Below, piece after piece: positions 7,050 to 13,656 of a DNA stretch of 14,781 nucleotides. Source of the DNA: Solirubrobacterales bacterium (GTDB lineage Bacteria > Actinomycetota > Thermoleophilia > Solirubrobacterales > Solirubrobacteraceae); assembly GCA_015655225.1 (NCBI GenBank), contig JAATFK010000020.1:1-14781 (forward strand), given 5' to 3'. Every line of letters starts with the position of its first letter. The stretch's first letter is position 1. The translations under genes and the position numbers were made by a program. Below the pieces are notes generated by a model that had not been told where the DNA came from, did no database searches, and was given only the letters and a program-made list of their open reading frames with translations.

Positions 7050-7071
7050 GGCGCTCGCCCGCCGCGCGCGC

Positions 7072-7692
7072 TCAGTTCGACGGCGCCGGCTCCGTCGCGC
7101 CCAGCATGTCGCGCACGACGGCGCGGAGCTGCTCGGCGAGCTCGTCGATCGGCACGTCGCCGAACAGCCCCTCGCCGGTGGCGAGGACCCCCACGACGGC
7201 GCCGAGCGAGCCCATCATCCGCACGCGCTGGTCGAGCGGGATGGCGGGGCTCTGCAGGATGCGGCGGAACAGCTGTCCCGCGTCTTCGTTCTCGGCCTGG
7301 TTGCGCTCGTCGTCGAGAACTTGCTCGACGGCGTTGTGGTTGCGCTGGTGCAGAAGGACGAGGTCGCGGTTGGCGATCACCTGGTCGATCAGGCGGTCGA
7401 TCAGTCCCGGCCAGGCGTCCACCCGCTGACCGTCGTCGAGGCGCTCGAGCTCCTCCAGCGCCTCGCGTCCGAGCGCGTGCAGGCGCAGGTGAAGCTCCAG
7501 GAGGATGTCCTGCTTGCGCTCGAAGTGGTAATAGAGCGCCGCTTTCGTCGTGCCGAGTCGCGTGGCGATGTCGCGCAGCGAGGTCTTCTCATAGCCCTGC
7601 TCGACGAACAGCGCGAGCGCGATGTCGAGGATCCGCTCCCGCGTCGACGGCTCCGGCTGCGCGCCGTCCGCGGTCGTGCTCGCCTGTGGCAT
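7072..7692 (-). CDS. TetR/AcrR-family transcriptional repressor
   Basis: A 206-residue regulator. The N-terminal TetR domain reads [13 protein letters not shown] (17-29), then the helix-turn-helix [21 protein letters not shown] (37-57). The C-terminal ligand/dimerisation part is helical and variable. ATG 7692 precedes a normal TetR N-terminus; a TAGACT -10-like box on this strand (7705-7700) puts the transcript start at the ATG, so it may be leaderless. It is divergent from the DrrAB-type exporter, with two matching 18-bp operators between them, so it very likely represses both itself and the exporter until an inducer binds. Confidence 0.95.
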   Translation of the reverse strand: MPQASTTADGAQPEPSTRERILDIALALFVEQGYEKTSLRDIATRLGTTKAALYYHFERKQDILLELHLRLHALGREALEELERLDDGQRVDAWPGLIDRLIDQVIANRDLVLLHQRNHNAVEQVLDDERNQAENEDAGQLFRRILQSPAIPLDQRVRMMGSLGAVVGVLATGEGLFGDVPIDELAEQLRAVVRDMLGATEPAPSN

Positions 7693-7704
7693 GCCACGCA
7701 GTCT

Positions 7705-7722
7705 ACTTGCCGGCCGACAAGT
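7705..7722. promoter_or_regulatory. TetR operator 1
   Basis: ACTTGCCGGCCGACAAGT is a near-perfect 18-bp palindrome beside the TetR gene start. It overlaps that gene's -10-like box and the probable -35 of the exporter promoter, whose -10 candidate is TACATT at 7728-7733. It matches operator 2 at 14 of 18 positions. Binding by the adjacent TetR is inferred. Confidence 0.8.
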
Positions 7723-7750
7723 GGTGGTACATTGCCTCGCCTCAGCCCTG

Positions 7751-7768
7751 ACTTGCCGACCGGTAAGG
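7751..7768. promoter_or_regulatory. TetR operator 2
   Basis: ACTTGCCGACCGGTAAGG is the second copy of the palindrome, 46 bp centre to centre from operator 1. It lies downstream of the predicted exporter promoter and overlaps its ribosome-binding site AAGGAG (7765-7770). Two spaced sites allow cooperative or roadblock repression. Confidence 0.75.
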
Positions 7769-7774
7769 AGATCC

Positions 7775-8767
7775 ATGAACGACCTGATGATCGAAGCGCA
7801 CGGCCTCGGGAAGCGCTTCGGCGAGACCGTCGCGTTGGACGGGATCGACCTGGAGGTGCCGACGGGCGCGATCCTGGGCGTGCTGGGACCGAACGGCGCG
7901 GGCAAGTCCACGGCGGTGCGGATCCTCACCACGCTCGCCACGCCGGACGCCGGCTGGGCCCGCGTCGCCGGCCACGACGTGGTCCGCGAGGCGCGCGCGG
8001 TGCAGCGCAAGATCGGGGTGACCGCGCAGGACGCCACGATCGACGAGGTCCTGACCGGCCGCCAGAACCTCGTGATGGTCGGACGTCTCGGCGGCCTGCG
8101 CCGGGGGGACGCCCGGGCGCGCGCGGTCGAGCTCCTCGATCGCTTCGACCTCACCGACGCGGCCGACCGTGTCCTGAAGGGCTACTCGGGCGGGATGCGC
8201 CGGCGCCTCGACCTCGCCGCCGGCCTGATGACGCGGCCGCCCGTGCTGTTCCTCGACGAGCCGACCACCGGCCTCGACCCGATCAGCCGGGCGCGGATGT
8301 GGGGCGTGATCCGCGAGCTGATCGCCGACGGCGTCACCCTGCTGCTGACGACGCAGTACCTCGACGAGGCCGACGAGCTCGCCGACCGGATCGTCGTGAT
8401 CGACCACGGCCACGTGATCGCCAACGGCACCGCGGCCGACCTGAAGGCGCAGACCGGCGGGGCGCGCCTGGAGGTCACGCTCAGCGAGCCCCATCCGGCC
8501 GCCGCGGCGACGCTCGACCCCTTCGTCGCTGGTGCGGTGCACGTCAGCCACGACGGACGGCGCCTGCGCGCGCCGGTCCGCAGCGCCGGTGGGCTGGCGA
8601 CCACGATCGTCCGCGCACTCGACGGCGCCGGCATCACCGTCGACGACGTCGAGGTCCACCAGCCCTCCCTCGACGACGTCTTCTTCGCCCTCACGGGCAC
8701 CCCCGTCGAGGGCGATCCCGCCGCACCGGCGGCACCCGACGCAGACCTGGAGGTCACCCCCCGATGA
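7775..8767 (+). CDS. ABC exporter ATP-binding subunit, DrrA (daunorubicin-resistance) type
   Basis: A 330-residue ABC ATPase. It has Walker [10 protein letters not shown] (38-46), Q-loop Q85, signature Y-S-G-G-M-R-R-R (137-144) and Walker B V-L-F-L-D-E-P (157-163) with D-loop [13 protein letters not shown] (192-199) has Gln in place of the H-loop histidine, as is usual for DrrA-like proteins. The extra 100-residue C-terminus is also typical of DrrA. ATG 7775 is 4 nt after AAGGAG; ATG 7787 is a poorer alternative. The stop overlaps the permease start (ATGA). It powers export of a drug-like, lipid or lipophilic substrate through the next gene's product; the substrate is unknown. Confidence 0.95.
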   Translation: MNDLMIEAHGLGKRFGETVALDGIDLEVPTGAILGVLGPNGAGKSTAVRILTTLATPDAGWARVAGHDVVREARAVQRKIGVTAQDATIDEVLTGRQNLVMVGRLGGLRRGDARARAVELLDRFDLTDAADRVLKGYSGGMRRRLDLAAGLMTRPPVLFLDEPTTGLDPISRARMWGVIRELIADGVTLLLTTQYLDEADELADRIVVIDHGHVIANGTAADLKAQTGGARLEVTLSEPHPAAAATLDPFVAGAVHVSHDGRRLRAPVRSAGGLATTIVRALDGAGITVDDVEVHQPSLDDVFFALTGTPVEGDPAAPAAPDADLEVTPR

Positions 8768-9618
8768 GCACCGCCACCGCTGCTCCGCTCTCCCCGGCCC
8801 CGGACGCCACCCGGTCGTTCGGGCTGGTACAGAAGCTCCGCGAGGTCGTGGTGCTGACCGGACGCAACTTCGTCCACATCGCCCGCGAGCCGTTGCAGCT
8901 CTCCGACGTCACGATCCAGCCGGTCCTGTTCACGCTGCTGTTCGTCTACGTGCTCGGGGCTGGTGTCGTGCTGGCCGGCGGCGGCAGCTACAAGGACTTC
9001 GCGATCCCGGGGCTGCTCGCCCTGAACCTCACCACCTCGGCGATCGGCACCGCGGTCGGCCTCAGCACGGATCTGCGCAGCGGCGTGATCGATCGCTTCC
9101 GGACGCTGCCGATGTGGCGACCCGTCGTCCTCGTCGCGCGCTCGCTGACCGACGTGCTGACCGCGATCATCTGCACCGCCTTCGTGATCGGAACCGGCCT
9201 GGTGATCGGCTGGCGACCCGACAGCACCGCGGGCGACGTGATCGCGGGCGTGGCGATCTTCCTGTTCTTCAACTACGCGCTGTCCTGGGTCTGCGCCTGC
9301 ATCGGCATGGTCAGCGATGACCCCGAGACCGCGCAGGGCCTCGGCCTGGTGGTCCTGTTTCCGCTCGCGATCGTCTCCAACGCGCTGGTCCCCACCGCGC
9401 ACATGCCCGCGGTGCTGAGGGCGATCGCCGACTGGAACCCCGTCAGCGCGGTCACCGCGGCCTGCCGTCACCTGTTCGGCAACCCCAACCCCTCGGCGAG
9501 CATCCACGCCTGGCCGATGCAGCACCCGGTGCTCGCCGCGCTGCTCTGGTCCGTCGCGCTGGTGGCGATCTTCGCTCCCCTGGCGACGCTGCTGTACCGC
9601 CGCCGCACGACCGACTGA
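8764..9618 (+). CDS. ABC-2 type permease, DrrB type
   Basis: A 284-residue integral membrane protein with an ABC-2 permease profile. The N-terminus is cytoplasmic with an amphipathic stretch, and about six membrane spans lie at 51-71, 81-101, 128-150, 158-181, 190-210 and 256-276. The conserved stretch G-V-I-D-R-F-R-T-L-P-M (107-117), which contacts the ATPase in this family, is present, as is the W-N-P-V-S motif (224-228). Its ATG overlaps the ATPase stop by 4 nt, so the two are translationally coupled and form one exporter under the TetR operators. No obvious terminator follows. Confidence 0.94.
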   Translation: MSTATAAPLSPAPDATRSFGLVQKLREVVVLTGRNFVHIAREPLQLSDVTIQPVLFTLLFVYVLGAGVVLAGGGSYKDFAIPGLLALNLTTSAIGTAVGLSTDLRSGVIDRFRTLPMWRPVVLVARSLTDVLTAIICTAFVIGTGLVIGWRPDSTAGDVIAGVAIFLFFNYALSWVCACIGMVSDDPETAQGLGLVVLFPLAIVSNALVPTAHMPAVLRAIADWNPVSAVTAACRHLFGNPNPSASIHAWPMQHPVLAALLWSVALVAIFAPLATLLYRRRTTD

Positions 9619-9640
9619 TCTCGCGGCCCGTGGCTCCCGC

Positions 9641-9684
9641 GCGACACAGAATGACCGGTTCGACCGCTCGGTTTCGCTTACGGT
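9641..9684 (+). promoter_or_regulatory. Promoter of the DtxR-family gene, repeat copy 1
   Basis: GCGACACAGAATGACCG (9641-9657) is followed after exactly 21 nt by a -10-like TACGGT (9679-9684). The ATG is at 9691, so the transcript would start at the ATG (leaderless). The same 17-bp motif with one mismatch and the same 21-nt gap to TACGCT recurs at 10144-10187. The repeat may contain the upstream promoter element or an activator site. Confidence 0.6.
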
Positions 9685-9690
9685 CGCTCG

Positions 9691-10197
9691 ATGAGCACTG
9701 ATGCGGACGACCTGACTCCCGCGATGCAGCGGTACCTGATGGCGATCGTCGACGTGCGGCGTGACGCGAGCGTGACGACGGGCGAGATCGCGCGGGAGCT
9801 GGGCTGCTCGCCGCCGAGCGTCTCCGAGATGCTGCACCGGCTCGAGGAGGCCGGTCACCTGGTGCGGCACGGCGCGCTGCGCCGCGGCGGGTGGCGGCTG
9901 ACGACCCGTGGCTGGTCGCAGGTCGCGGCGATCCGTCGCCGGCAGAGCGTGCTCGAGCTGTTCCTGCGCAGCTGCCTGCGAATGGATGCCGCCGAGGCGG
10001 TTCACGAGGCCGCGCAGCTCGGTCCCTCGGTCTCGAGGGCGCTGGAGCGCCGTCTCTGTGACGCGGTCTGGCCGGTCGGGCGGCCGTGCGGCGCGACGGC
10101 GGGGACGGGGGATGACCCGACGGCCGTGCTGGTTGGCCGATTCGCGACACAGACTGACCGATCGGCGTCCCCGTCGCTGCCTACGCTAGGGACTTAG
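9691..10197 (+). CDS. DtxR/MntR-family transcriptional regulator with degenerate metal site
   Basis: A 168-residue protein with the winged-helix start of metal-dependent repressors: V-T-T-G-E-I-A-R-E-L-G-C-S-P-P-S-V-S (28-45), then M-L-H-R-L-E-E-A-G-H-L-V (47-58) and L-T-T-R-G (70-74). A dimerisation helix contains V-L-E-L-F-L (87-92) and V-H-E-A-A-Q-L (104-110). Aligned by eye with DtxR, residues matching Met10, His79, Cys102, Glu105 and His106 appear to be Arg, Gln, Gln or Ala, Pro and Ser, so classical metal sensing is doubtful. The C-terminal 40 residues are poorly conserved. The stop codon falls inside the iron-box-like palindrome of the next operon. By position it may control that operon and SIP1, but another regulator in the genome could do so. 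Confidence 0.85.
   Translation: MSTDADDLTPAMQRYLMAIVDVRRDASVTTGEIARELGCSPPSVSEMLHRLEEAGHLVRHGALRRGGWRLTTRGWSQVAAIRRRQSVLELFLRSCLRMDAAEAVHEAAQLGPSVSRALERRLCDAVWPVGRPCGATAGTGDDPTAVLVGRFATQTDRSASPSLPTLGT
10144..10187 (+). promoter_or_regulatory. Promoter of the iron-acquisition operon, repeat copy 2
   Basis: GCGACACAGACTGACCG (10144-10160) lies 21 nt before a -10-like TACGCT (10182-10187), matching the layout upstream of the regulator gene. It sits inside the 3' end of the regulator's coding sequence. The predicted start of transcription, about 10194, is the first base of the palindrome. Confidence 0.55.
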
Positions 10198-10207
10198 GGC
10201 ACCCTAA
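10194..10207. promoter_or_regulatory. Iron-box-like palindrome of the secreted-protein/siderophore operon
   Basis: TTAGGGCACCCTAA differs from the SIP1 palindrome (6267-6280) at one central base, and the flanks also match (AC before, T after). An extra half-site-like CTAGGGA sits just upstream at 10186-10192. Placed at about +1 to +14 of the predicted promoter, a bound repressor would block initiation. DtxR-type recognition is inferred from the TTAGG/CCTAA ends. Confidence 0.7.
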
Positions 10208-10261
10208 TCGCCGACTGGCGAGGCGGGTGCGTGTCCCCACCGAGCCGACGAGGAGCCGCCG

Positions 10262-10693
10262 ATGACGATCTACGCGAGACGAACCCGCCACCGAGGCGGG
10301 GCGCTGCTCGCGGTCGCCGTCGCGGTGGCGCTCGGGCTGCTCGCCGCGGGTGCGGCGGCGGTGCCGCCCGGCGGGGCCGAGCCGTCGCACAACGGCGCGA
10401 AGGTCACGCTCGGCAGCACGAAGGCCGGACCCGGCGGTCGGATCCGGGCCTCGGGGACGAGGTTCCCGGCGTCCAAGAGCGTGTCGGTCAAGCTCGACGA
10501 CGACCGGGTCGGCGTGATCGGCGTGCTGAAGGTCAACGCGAGCGGTCGCTTCAGCGGCGTGCTGACGATCCCCTCGAACGTCGCGCGCGTGCTCAAGCCC
10601 GGGCGCCACTGGCTGCGGTTCCTCGCGCCCGCCTCGTCCAAGAACCACCAGTCGAACACCAGCGTGAAGACCTTCTTCACGCTGACGCGCTGA
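10262..10693 (+). CDS. Exported single-domain protein, KLDD/HWLRFL repeat family (P1)
   Basis: A 143-residue secreted protein of unrecognised family. ATG 10262 follows AGGAG (10251-10255) by 6 nt. Residues 1-33 form a signal peptide: basic start, hydrophobic core L-L-A-V-A-V-A-V-A-L-G-L-L, likely cleaved near A-A-A. The mature part is one beta-rich, Ig-like domain: K-V-T-L then A-G-P-G-G (55-59), S-V-K-L-D-D (75-80), N-A-S-G-R-F-S-G-V (92-100) and R-H-W-L-R-F-L-A (115-122). The same landmarks recur three more times in the next two proteins. There is no cysteine, lipobox, membrane anchor or LPxTG. As first gene of an iron-acquisition-type operon it may bind iron, heme or siderophore, or scaffold the surface; this is inference from context. 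Confidence 0.85.
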   Translation: MTIYARRTRHRGGALLAVAVAVALGLLAAGAAAVPPGGAEPSHNGAKVTLGSTKAGPGGRIRASGTRFPASKSVSVKLDDDRVGVIGVLKVNASGRFSGVLTIPSNVARVLKPGRHWLRFLAPASSKNHQSNTSVKTFFTLTR

Positions 10694-10719
10694 CGCCCGC
10701 GCGGCAAGGAGCGATCCCC

Positions 10720-12015
10720 GTGCCGATGAGCAGCAGCAGCAGCCCGGCGTCGACCGTCAGCGTCCGGACGGTCGTGGCGCTGGCCCTCGCGTGCCTCATG
10801 ACGCTCGTGACCGCCGCCTCCGCCGTGGCCGATCCGGTGACCTACCCCGATCCCGCGGGCAGCGACCGCACGATCACGCTCGACGCCGCCACGTACGCGC
10901 CGGGCGCGACGGTCGCCGTCAGCGGCACGGGCTTCCTGGGGACCGACGGCCAGGGCGGGGTGGTGGTCGTCGTCAAGCCCGACGACGACGGCTTCGCCGC
11001 CGCCGGCTTCGGCGGCACGGACGCGACCGCGGCGGTCTCTGGTCATCCGGCGTTCAGCTCGGAGGCCGACGGCAGCTTCGCCGGCTGGGTGACCCTGCCA
11101 AGCGATCTCGCGACGACCGGCCCGGGCACCGGCGCGTACGCCGGCCAGCACTTCCTGCGCTTCCTCGCCGGCAGCCTGGGCAACCCGGGCCCGAGCCTCT
11201 CGCTCCAGGCGTGGTTCGGCGTCGCCGCGCCGGCACCGCCCCCCGCGGCGGTCTCGGCGACGCTCGCGGATATGGCCGTCGCCGCCGGCGGGACGCTCTC
11301 GTTCTCCTTCACCGGCTTCGTGCAGAGCGCCGGCGGCGGCCAGCACGTCGGGCTCAAGCTCGACGACGGCGCGATCGTCGGCTGCGTCCCGGCGAACGCC
11401 GACGGCAGCGGCTCGGGCGCGGTCGCGGTCCCCGCGACGCTCGCGCCGGGCGTCCACACGCTGCGGCTCCTCGGCGGCACCGCCTGCGTCTCGATCGGCG
11501 ACGGCGGCAGCCTCAGCGAGGGCCCGGCGCACAACGCCCTCGTGTCGTTCACGGTGACCGCGCCGGCAGCGCAGCCGCAGCCGCAGCCGGCACCTCAGCC
11601 GCCGGTCGCGTCGCCGGCGCCGACGAAGCCGGCAACACCGGCGACGCCCGTCCCCTACGCGACCCTCGCGACCGGATCGAAGCCGCTGACCGCGCGGGCG
11701 ACGGGCGTCTCGCTGAAGCTCACCGGCCACGGTGCGCGCGGGACGGTGCACGTCACGGTCACGACCGCGCGCAAGGTGCGCCTGCGCAGCGGCAGAGGCA
11801 GAGCCGCGATCGTCACGGTCGCCAGAGCGCGCTCCGTCACGCTCGCGGCGGGCGCGACGCGCACGGTCAGACTCACGCTGACCCGCGACGGCCGGCTGCT
11901 GCTCGCGCGCGTCGCCCACGTGCAGGTGCGCGTCCGCCTCGCCGGCGGCAAGACGGTCGTCGAGACGCTCGCGCTCCGCCCCGCGCCGACCGCGAAGGCG
12001 AAGGCGAAGCGATGA
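10720..12015 (+). CDS. Exported two-domain repeat protein with Pro-rich linker (P2)
   Basis: A 431-residue secreted protein. GTG 10720 is preferred because AAGGAG (10706-10711) is 8 nt away; ATG 10726 lies 14 nt away. The signal peptide spans 1-37 (cleavage near A-V-A). Repeat domain 1 (about 48-168) has K-P-D-D (86-89) and H-F-L-R-F-L (144-149). Repeat domain 2 (about 178-282) has K-L-D-D (213-216), N-A-D-G-S-G-S-G (226-233), H-T-L-R-L-L (246-251) and two cysteines (222, 256) that could form a disulfide. A Pro/Gln/Ala linker (282-312) leads to a C-terminal beta-rich domain (323-420) with L-T-R-D-G-R-L-L-L-A, shared with the next protein. There is no sorting signal; the tail is lysine-rich. 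The stop overlaps the next ATG (ATGA). No known family recognised. Confidence 0.85.
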   Translation: MPMSSSSSPASTVSVRTVVALALACLMTLVTAASAVADPVTYPDPAGSDRTITLDAATYAPGATVAVSGTGFLGTDGQGGVVVVVKPDDDGFAAAGFGGTDATAAVSGHPAFSSEADGSFAGWVTLPSDLATTGPGTGAYAGQHFLRFLAGSLGNPGPSLSLQAWFGVAAPAPPPAAVSATLADMAVAAGGTLSFSFTGFVQSAGGGQHVGLKLDDGAIVGCVPANADGSGSGAVAVPATLAPGVHTLRLLGGTACVSIGDGGSLSEGPAHNALVSFTVTAPAAQPQPQPAPQPPVASPAPTKPATPATPVPYATLATGSKPLTARATGVSLKLTGHGARGTVHVTVTTARKVRLRSGRGRAAIVTVARARSVTLAAGATRTVRLTLTRDGRLLLARVAHVQVRVRLAGGKTVVETLALRPAPTAKAKAKR

Positions 12016-12830
12016 GGCGCGCGGCGGCGGTGCTGCTCGCGGCGCTCGGGATCGCCACGCTCGCCGCCGGCGTGGCGAGCGCACTGCGCGCGCCCGACGA
12101 TCCCGAGGGAGCGAGCGTGCAGATCGCCAGCGCCAGCGTCACGCCCGGCGGGACCGTCGCCTTCACCGGCAGCGGATTCATCGCGACCGGCGGCGGCGGG
12201 CAGGTCGTCACCGTCAAGCTCGACGACACGAGCGTGGCCGGCACCTTCACGGCTGACGCCGGCGGCACGATCTCGGGGACCGTCACGGCTCCGACCTCGA
12301 CGGGCACGCACTGGCTGCGCTTCCTCGCCGGCTCCGGCGGACCGAGCGGCCAGGGCGGCGGCGCGCAGCCGCCCGCGCGCAGTCTGAGTGCCGACTTCAC
12401 CGTCACGGCGGCGAGCTCGCCGCCCGCGACGACGACGAACCCGGCCCCGACGCCGACCACGCCGAGCGTCACGACGCCGACGCCGACGCCGTCGGGACCG
12501 AAGCCGAGCGTGGCAATCCGCTCACGCGCGCTGACCGCCCACGGCACGCGGCTGGACTTGCGGCTGCGATGCGCCGCCGGCGCGGCCTGCCGTGGCACGG
12601 CGACCGTGCGCAGCGCGCGGAAGGTCGTGCTCGGAGGTCATCGCCGCGTCGTGACGATCGCCCGCGGCGCCTACGGGCTGAAGGCGGGAGCGGACAAGGC
12701 GCTCTCCCTGGCGCTCACGCGCGACGGCCGTCGCCTGCTGGCAGCGCACGAGCGGGTCGGCGTGCGCGCCGCGGTCACCCTGCGCGGTTCGAAGTCGCTG
12801 TCGAAGACGCTCACGTTGACGCATGGCTGA
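12012..12830 (+). CDS. Exported repeat-domain protein with C-terminal beta domain (P3)
   Basis: A 272-residue secreted protein. ATG 12012 overlaps the stop of P2. The signal peptide spans 1-24 (R-R-A-A-A-V-L-L-A-A-L-G). One repeat domain (about 34-133) carries T-P-G-G-T-V (44-49), G-S-G-F (53-56), V-K-L-D-D (68-72), I-S-G-T-V (87-91) and H-W-L-R-F-L-A-G-S (100-108). A Pro/Thr linker (135-165) precedes a C-terminal domain (167-271) homologous to that of P2, with L-T-R-D-G-R-R-L-L-A (235-244) and two cysteines (187, 193). There is no anchor. It seems to be a shorter paralogue of P2, implying duplication within the operon. Its end overlaps the SIP2 start by 8 nt. Function unknown; iron or heme handling is suggested by neighbours only. 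Confidence 0.85.
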   Translation: MRRAAAVLLAALGIATLAAGVASALRAPDDPEGASVQIASASVTPGGTVAFTGSGFIATGGGGQVVTVKLDDTSVAGTFTADAGGTISGTVTAPTSTGTHWLRFLAGSGGPSGQGGGAQPPARSLSADFTVTAASSPPATTTNPAPTPTTPSVTTPTPTPSGPKPSVAIRSRALTAHGTRLDLRLRCAAGAACRGTATVRSARKVVLGGHRRVVTIARGAYGLKAGADKALSLALTRDGRRLLAAHERVGVRAAVTLRGSKSLSKTLTLTHG

Positions 12831-13656
12831 GGACCAGCGCGAGGGGACGCGGCCGCGCGTCAAGCGCGTCCGGCACGTCCTGCGCGCCCGCCTGCTCGTC
12901 GTCCGCGACGTCGAGCGGCTGACGCCGAGCCTCGCACGGATCACGCTCACGGGGGACGGCCTGGAGGACTTCGACTCGCGCGCGCCCGACGACCACGTCA
13001 AGCTGCTGTTCGCCCCCGCCGGCGAGGAGCGGCCCTCGCTGCCGAGCTTCGCGCCCGGCACGGCGCGCTACCCCGAGGACGTCACGCCGCCGGTCGCGCG
13101 CGACTACACGCCGCGCCGCTTCGACGCCGCGCGCCGAGAGCTGACGATCGACTTCGTCCTGCATGGCGACGGGCCGGCGTCGGGCTGGGCCGCCAGGGCG
13201 GCGCCGGGGGCCGTCGTCGGTCAGGCCGGGCCGCGCGGCTCGCTGCTCGTCTCCGAGGGCTTCGACTGGTACCTCCTGGCCGGCGACGAGACCGCGCTGC
13301 CGGCGATCGCGCGCCGGCTCGAAGAGCTTTCCGCCGACGTGCGCGCGACCGCGATCATCGAGGTCGCCGATGCCGATCACGAGCTCGAGCTGCGGACCCG
13401 CGCTGATCTCCAGCTGTTCTGGTTGCACCGCAACGGCCGCCCGGCCGGGACGACCGACCTGCTCGAAGCCGCGGTCCGCCGCTGGCGCCCGCCGGCGGGC
13501 GACGGGTTCGCCTGGGTTGCCGCGGAGGCGACGGCCGCACGGGCGCTGCGCTCCTACCTGCGCGAGGAGCAGGGGCTCCCGCGCGAGTGGACGCGGATCA
13601 CCGGCCACTGGCAGCTCGGCGTCGCCGAGCACCGCGACCCGCCCGAGCGTGGCTGA
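12823..13656 (+). CDS. Siderophore-interacting protein (FAD-dependent ferric-siderophore reductase), SIP2
   Basis: A 277-residue typical SIP. It has D-D-H-V-K-L-L-F (56-63), the FAD signature R-D-Y-T-P-R-R-F-D (93-101), H-G-D-G-P-A-S-G-W-A (114-123), G-P-R-G-S (136-140), the G-D-E-T-A-L-P motif (154-160) and the C-terminal W-V-A-A-E ... T-G-H-W-Q-L-G-V-A-E-H-R-D (231-272). Family members reduce the iron of imported ferric siderophores in the cytoplasm, releasing Fe(II). Its ATG lies within the last 8 nt of P3 and its own last 8 nt hold the GTG of the substrate-binding protein, so translation is probably coupled. It is closer to the classical family than SIP1. This is the strongest functional marker for the operon. 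Confidence 0.95.
   Translation: MAEDQREGTRPRVKRVRHVLRARLLVVRDVERLTPSLARITLTGDGLEDFDSRAPDDHVKLLFAPAGEERPSLPSFAPGTARYPEDVTPPVARDYTPRRFDAARRELTIDFVLHGDGPASGWAARAAPGAVVGQAGPRGSLLVSEGFDWYLLAGDETALPAIARRLEELSADVRATAIIEVADADHELELRTRADLQLFWLHRNGRPAGTTDLLEAAVRRWRPPAGDGFAWVAAEATAARALRSYLREEQGLPREWTRITGHWQLGVAEHRDPPERG

Noticed and set aside
7049..7060. GGGCG-CT-CGCCC as a bidirectional terminator between SIP1 and TetR
   Set aside because: The stem is short with a very tight loop and no T-tract on either strand.
6643..9618. 991-codon plus-strand open frame spanning SIP1, TetR and the exporter
   Set aside because: Only its last part is in frame with the DrrB permease (ATG 8764); the rest is Arg/Ser-rich out-of-frame translation of other genes.
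8182..10005. 607-codon minus-strand open frame
   Set aside because: Antisense to the ABC exporter and DtxR-family genes, low-complexity composition, no motifs.
10729..10743. Five tandem AGC codons near the start of P2 as a phase-variation tract
   Set aside because: A trinucleotide repeat cannot shift the frame and is short; simply a serine run before the signal peptide.
10791..12830. 679-codon open frame across P2 and P3
   Set aside because: The first part is an arginine-rich shadow of P2; the real gene in this frame starts at ATG 12012, with a signal peptide.
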